This document shows, piece by piece, positions 59,284 through 64,000 of a stretch of 64,000 nucleotides of DNA (the stretch's first letter is position 1; every line of letters starts with the position of its first letter). The position numbers and the translations under genes were made by a program. The notes beneath the pieces are model-generated. The model was given only the letters and a program-made list of their open reading frames with translations, was not told where the DNA came from and made no database searches. Origin of the DNA: Lunularia cruciata (lineage: Eukaryota; Streptophyta; Marchantiopsida; Lunulariales; Lunulariaceae); the NCBI GenBank assembly GCA_948567375.1, contig OX419756.1, positions 56,000,333 to 56,064,332 of the forward strand, in the 5' to 3' direction.

Positions 59284-62200
59284 ATAGAGGACAACTGGCA
59301 ACAAGTTATACAAGAAGAGTGCTCTCTATTTGGCCAGATCCACATGGAAACTCCCCATGGTTATCTGAGCAAAGACTTGATGGATAAGATTGACAACTCA
59401 TTTGTGGGTCAACAATTAGTCACAAAAATAGAGGATCTTTAGAGCTCTATTCAATGAGTCATCATCAAAAACATCACAAAGTTTTTCAGATTGACGGGAA
59501 CAGCCTATATGAACATGAATCAAGCAATCTTCTTCCAGCTCTTGCACACAAATAACAATATGTGAGTTGGGCAAGGATGTTCCAAGAATGGGTCATTGAG
59601 CTGCTAGAAAACATGGTTGAAGGCACCCCCATAACTGTAGCTCCCCTCATCCTACATCTCTCTATGAGGAAGAGAAGAATAAATACCTAGTCACTTCTAC
59701 CATATAATGTATTTCAATGTGCACCTTGACTTGCCCAAAGAAATTACAAAGTAACATGAAGTAGACAAGGAGTTTGGTCACACAAAGAGGTTTATACTTG
59801 TCATTGAAACCTACAATATGATAATCCTATGCAAGAAGGCAATTTGGGCTACACCTAAGATTCAAGCTTCCAAGAAGCACAAATGAGCGATTCAGATGAT
59901 AGACAAATTGTCCAAAAATAATGGAAGCAAAGATGCCTCAAGAAAAAAAGTGGAACAAGAAGAAAGGAGAGAGGTTAGACAACCCACCACCCCACAAATG
60001 AGTAGGAGTTCAATCTTGTTAGAAAATGTAGAAGTTGGAAATGATAACTCTTTCATCCATATCTCATCACCTAAAAATGATGAGGTGAATATGGGAAACA
60101 TTAACAACAAAGTACAATTGTTACTCTCTACAATTGATATGGCCATGTAAATGTTATTGTTTAAAGGGAAAGAGAAAGAGGAGGAAGACAAGGAGACACC
60201 TATAGCCAAGTTGAGGCAAACTCTGGTAGAAACTTTAGCCTTCATCAATTTTGTTTTTGGGATGTAGAATGAGGAAGCATGATAGTCTAGCATGGAAAAC
60301 AACAATGAGATAAGGAAAACATAGCATGAAGTGATGAACCTCAAATGTTGCCCAAGTACAAATTTGCTTCTAACAGATAAATCGGTCACCATAAGGTGGA
60401 AGGGTCTCCAAGTGGACAAAAATTAGGTGGATCAAATTGTAGAAGAGGCTAATAATAAGGTTCCGGCTCACATAGAGAATAAACCAAATCAACCAATACT
60501 AACTTGGAAAAAAACTATGAACAACCTACAAATATGAGCATGATTGAGGCCTTCCTAAATTGCTTGAAATACAAAGGTAAATTTCTATTGTGGATGATGG
60601 TGGTTTACGCACTGAACATTGTTACACTTGCAATGGGAGCCTTCGAGGAGTTCTTGCCATTCTATAAAAAAAATTGAAGCCATGATCAACAATCTAGTGA
60701 CATTTATTTAACATAATCAATGGCCAAACAAAAAGCCGTCCTCTATAACAAAGTGTATGAAGCCAAGGCATAGAGTGAAGAAAAAGATAAAGAGTTAGAG
60801 GAGTTCTAAGAAGACAAGATCCAAAGACAAGAGCAATACAAGGCACTAATTTTACAACTAAAGTCTGAAGTTGACAACCACAGTCTCAAGGTCTTCAACC
60901 ATTTAGAAAAACAAAAAGATGAGCTATGTATACAATAAATCTATTTTTTAAACCTACAAATTAAACTTGAGGAGGCCCAGACCAAAATGACAACAACATA
61001 AACAAGACATGAGAACTTGAAGACATTAACCAACCTCAGTATCATGGAGATAACTACAGGTCTGAAACCGCAACAAGAGAATGATGAAGAGAACAGAGCT
61101 CCTTGGTGAGAAAATGAGCTTGGAGAACAACAAATAGGATTGCTTGCAATGATTGGGCATATGATGACCCAATTAATAAACCAACTAGACCATATTGCTA
61201 ATGAGAAGCCCTAGAATATGAAGATGAAGGATCCTTGGACTCAAATTGATGTACTAGAGAAGATAGTATATAAGAATGACCAACTCAAGGTGATTTTCAT
61301 CAAACTACAAGGGCACACCAACTCCAAGTTTGTAGAGACCCAAACTAGCTTTGTATGAGTAGTTGAAGTGGAAAAGAAGGAGCTTGCAAAGCTAATCTAG
61401 ATATGTAAAGGGGCAAGCAGTTCATCACAAGTGCTACCAATTTATCAATGATGAGTAACACCATTGATGACTCCATACAAGATGAGCGGCAACAAACTTT
61501 GTAAAAAACAATTAAGTGTCATCTTGTAAGTAGAATAGCATTGATTTTGTAGTTGTAGACCAAGATCCTTTGTTTCTATACACACTTTGTACATAGTAGT
61601 TAGAACATGATACAAAGGTCTTTTGTTAGTCCAGTAATCAACAAGCAAAAGGTAGATGATAACAAGATAAGGGGGCTATAGCTATACTTAAGGATTAGGT
61701 TTAGGTTTAGTGGATAAGATTTAATTTTTACTGAGTGCCTTAGATAAAATTAAGAGATTGCAAATTCATTGTAATTGTTAGATTTCTTTGCGGTTGAGTA
61801 GGAAGTGTATATATGGCTTAAGCCTAATGATCACCGTGTCTATTTGGTGCATCCTTTTATTTCAATAAAAAAATTTATACCATCAAGATTCTTGGGTTGG
61901 TATTTTTGTAGTAGCCTAAATTTTTTGATTGTATGCTTAGTTGAACAGATCAAGGAATCTTGACGTATGAGTAGAACCACTTGGGTGAAATGAATCATGC
62001 ATGTGGAACTAGAGTGTGCACCTCTATGGGCTCTTAGAAGTCAAGAATGATTTAAATATAGGCTACCAAACTCTAGAGTATTGTAAAGTAACATTGCCAT
62101 GTGTAATTTAGCATTGTAATCATTCCAAACTCCTATGATGTTGTACCTTCTCGGAAGGTGAAACACTATCTCACAATCATAGTCATCAGGTTGATTGGAC

Positions 62201-62642
62201 TATGGAGAGATCTTACTCCCTCTGAGTTTGCACATTCTAGGACATTCTTTGTAAGACACCTTAGTATTATTGATCTCATATGACATGAGTGAGTGCAGAT
62301 TGTAATACTTATGACTGCTTTGACAATAGTTGTTGGGAATTTGTTGGGCCATAGAGAAGGTACAAAAATTCCAAGTTGAAGTGAAAAATCAACCAATTAC
62401 TTTCAAGAGTCTTTTGGTTAAGTCTCTAGTGAGCACAATCTTTGGGTAGTCATCTTTTTTTAGTGTCCCAAGAGAGGCAATATTACACCCTTCTAGGAAA
62501 TGACATTGCCCAAGAGGTTAATCAAAAAACAATAGATTGTCATCATAGTGACATTTTTATCTCATTTTTTATCCTACATCCTTGAAGGAACAACTTGTTC
62601 ATACCATATATACTATTAGTACATTGACACTAGCTTGTCACA
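59284..62642 (+). repeat. LTR-B, right part, with decayed coding sequence
   Basis: Coding-type remnants run from 59,284 (EDNWQQVIQEECSLFGQ) through 59,500-59,560 (YMNMNQAIFFQLLHTNNN) to an open stretch at 59,896-60,150, then a coiled-coil tail to about 61,400, matching 2,940-3,430. The LTR's non-coding end at 61,830-62,642 resembles 3,860-4,235 and finishes CTTGTCACA. The minus strand at 59,892-60,419 is open for 175 codons but lies opposite the coiled-coil region and is taken as chance. Confidence 0.62.
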
Positions 62643-64000
62643 AACACTTCTTTCAAGAATAACAAATAATTCCTTGGATCATCTTTGGCATTATGTTCAA
62701 GTATTGATTAACCTTTCTTTTTATCATCCCTACTTGTTTGATGATATCCCAATATTCCACAAAAGGGTATTTAGTAGAGTATATAAGTATTAATGAGGTG
62801 AAATTTTAACTTTGTGCATTTGGGAAGAAATTTCTCTATGAATAGATGATAATGTAATAAAATGGATGATTAATTATATCTTATTCTTAATACTTATCTC
62901 TTCTTAAGCACTTATATTATAACATTTATGTACAAGTATGTTTAAGATAAATTTGGTGCATTTATTTGTTATGATATTATGATTTGATGATGATATCTCC
63001 CACGTAGGTGATACTCTTGTGGTTATTTATATAAATCAATGAATTTATATAATTTATAATTTACTATGAAAATAAATAAAATAAATATCTAATTAAGAAT
63101 CTAATTATCTAATAAATTTCAACACTCAAGTTAATATCTATTATTTTTAAACAAGTATATATAACTTACATCCTATTATGGATGTTGAATCTAACGAAAG
63201 ATCATAAATTTCAAAACCAAGTTAATATATAATATTTGTATTACCAAAAGTAAGTAAGAAGGATTCTAAATATGGAGCACCATAAGATTTGCAATGGCTA
63301 TTGAGTGACATAGTACAAAAAAGTGAGGAGAAGAGATAGATGAATGTTTGAAGTTATGTTTCAACTTTTTCTACTTGAAGCAAAACATCTATAAGGAAAA
63401 ACGTAAGCAGGAATAAAACTGATGATCAAATAATACACTTTATCTCCTACTTTCCACTCTGAATTGTGTTTTCATAGAAAACACTTGAATTTTGTGTAAT
63501 ATTTCTAGCATTAGTTTGACGACTCTACTCATAACTCAATAGTGCTTTCAAGAGTCAATTTTTTGTAAATCACTAGGATTGTATCATTCATATTCTTTTA
63601 TGAAATATAAATCAAATGAAAGATTTAAATCTATATAATTATTTTTTTGTAGGTTGACATTTACTATCATTGAATGTCAAAAATAGCATAGAAGAATCGA
63701 AATATTTCGAATGCTTATGAAGAGAAGTATTTGTATACTTATGATTTACGTTAACTTTTGATAGTGATCATGAGTCTATGTGTTAAAATTAAAATTAAAA
63801 TTAAAATTAAAATATGTGTATGGAAATAGTTAAAATTGCCGCATACAAATTCTTGGTACTTGATTTACAAAAGTTAGGTTTTTCGAGTATCTTGATAAAG
63901 GGTTTCCCCTCGAGAAATAAGTTTTTGAAACTAGGATGCAATGCCCAATAGCTTCAATAGTCCACCGAATTGATAATGGCAGAAAGGCCTTCTAGATCAG
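62643..64000. other. AT-rich sequence, no recognisable gene
   Basis: This is very AT-rich DNA with no long frame and no match to the repeat families above. It may be older non-coding sequence outside the nested block. Confidence 0.55.
63783..63813. repeat. Hexanucleotide microsatellite (TTAAAA)5
   Basis: Five consecutive TTAAAA units with no interruption. Confidence 0.9.

Larger units (their letters stand above)
47530..62642 (+). mobile_element. Giant 3' LTR (LTR-B), split by a nested chromovirus
   Basis: The LTR starts at 47,530 beside the polypurine tract and ends CTTGTCACA at 62,642, the same ending as the other giant LTRs. Removing the chromovirus at 49,709-59,283 leaves 2,179 plus 3,359 bp, about 5.5 kb. 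Coding-type sequence in the left part (49,515-49,708) appears to carry on at 59,284. The left boundary rests on analogy with 32,438-32,450; the right boundary rests on the shared terminal sequence. Confidence 0.65.

Noticed and set aside
49704-59288. Target-site duplication of the chromovirus (ACAAA / ATAGA)
   Set aside because: Two of five bases differ. It could be a decayed pair but is too weak to be used as boundary evidence.
59892-60419. 175-codon open frame on the minus strand
   Set aside because: It lies opposite the LTR-B coding remnant, shows no domain, and Lys/Glu-rich coding sequence commonly leaves its complement open.
1-64000. CRISPR arrays, tRNA or rRNA genes, organelle DNA insertions
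   Set aside because: No regularly spaced repeats, cloverleaf-like sequence or recognisable rRNA or organelle genes were noticed by eye; a covariance-model search was not possible.

Overview
The window is nuclear DNA of a seed plant. It is AT-rich and almost entirely built of old, nested LTR retrotransposons around one compact, intact-looking host gene. The depth of decay, the nesting and the large retroelements suggest a large-genome plant, most likely a gymnosperm such as a conifer; that placement is inference. I see no bacterial operon, tRNA, rRNA or CRISPR array.

Host gene: a three-exon cytochrome P450 (11,948-14,031, + strand) encodes about 527 residues with a membrane anchor and all the main P450 signatures. 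It most resembles the CYP98 side of the CYP71 clan. A perfect 11-bp inverted repeat with an 8-nt loop lies 127 bp upstream of the chosen start.

Retroelements: (1) A 13.4-kb Ty3/gypsy element (22,510-35,907, + strand) sits between 5-bp direct repeats GAATC. Its LTRs are 3.78 and 3.46 kb and themselves carry long overlapping reading frames. It has a tRNA-Asp-type primer site, gag with zinc knuckles, protease, RT/RNase H, integrase and a polypurine tract, all broken by stops and frameshifts. (2) A related family (called LTR-A here) appears as two giant solo LTRs of about 4.3 kb (16,167-20,463 +; 50,955-55,232 -), both with target-site duplications, and as 3' fragments at 1-1,620 and 35,913-37,246. 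(3) A third giant LTR (LTR-B, about 5.5 kb once insertions are subtracted) begins at 47,530 after an integrase remnant and polypurine tract, and resumes at 59,284-62,642. (4) A minus-strand chromovirus (49,709-59,283) with an iMet-type primer site and a chromodomain lies inside LTR-B and is itself split inside integrase by an LTR-A solo LTR, giving three nesting levels. (5) A minus-strand gypsy with about 688-bp LTRs (LTR-C) occupies 38,530-45,426; further LTR-C copies lie at 7,111-7,794 (-) and 46,029-46,717 (+). (6) A separate minus-strand RT remnant lies at 37,255-38,529.

The most unusual theme is that the giant LTRs of several related families contain a recognisably homologous coding region, with a motif of the form HFYLGxxLL followed by acidic/basic and coiled-coil sequence. 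Each solo LTR therefore leaves a coding-type unit behind after the element body has gone. All copies here are decayed. Positions outside the P450 exons, LTR ends and primer sites are approximate.
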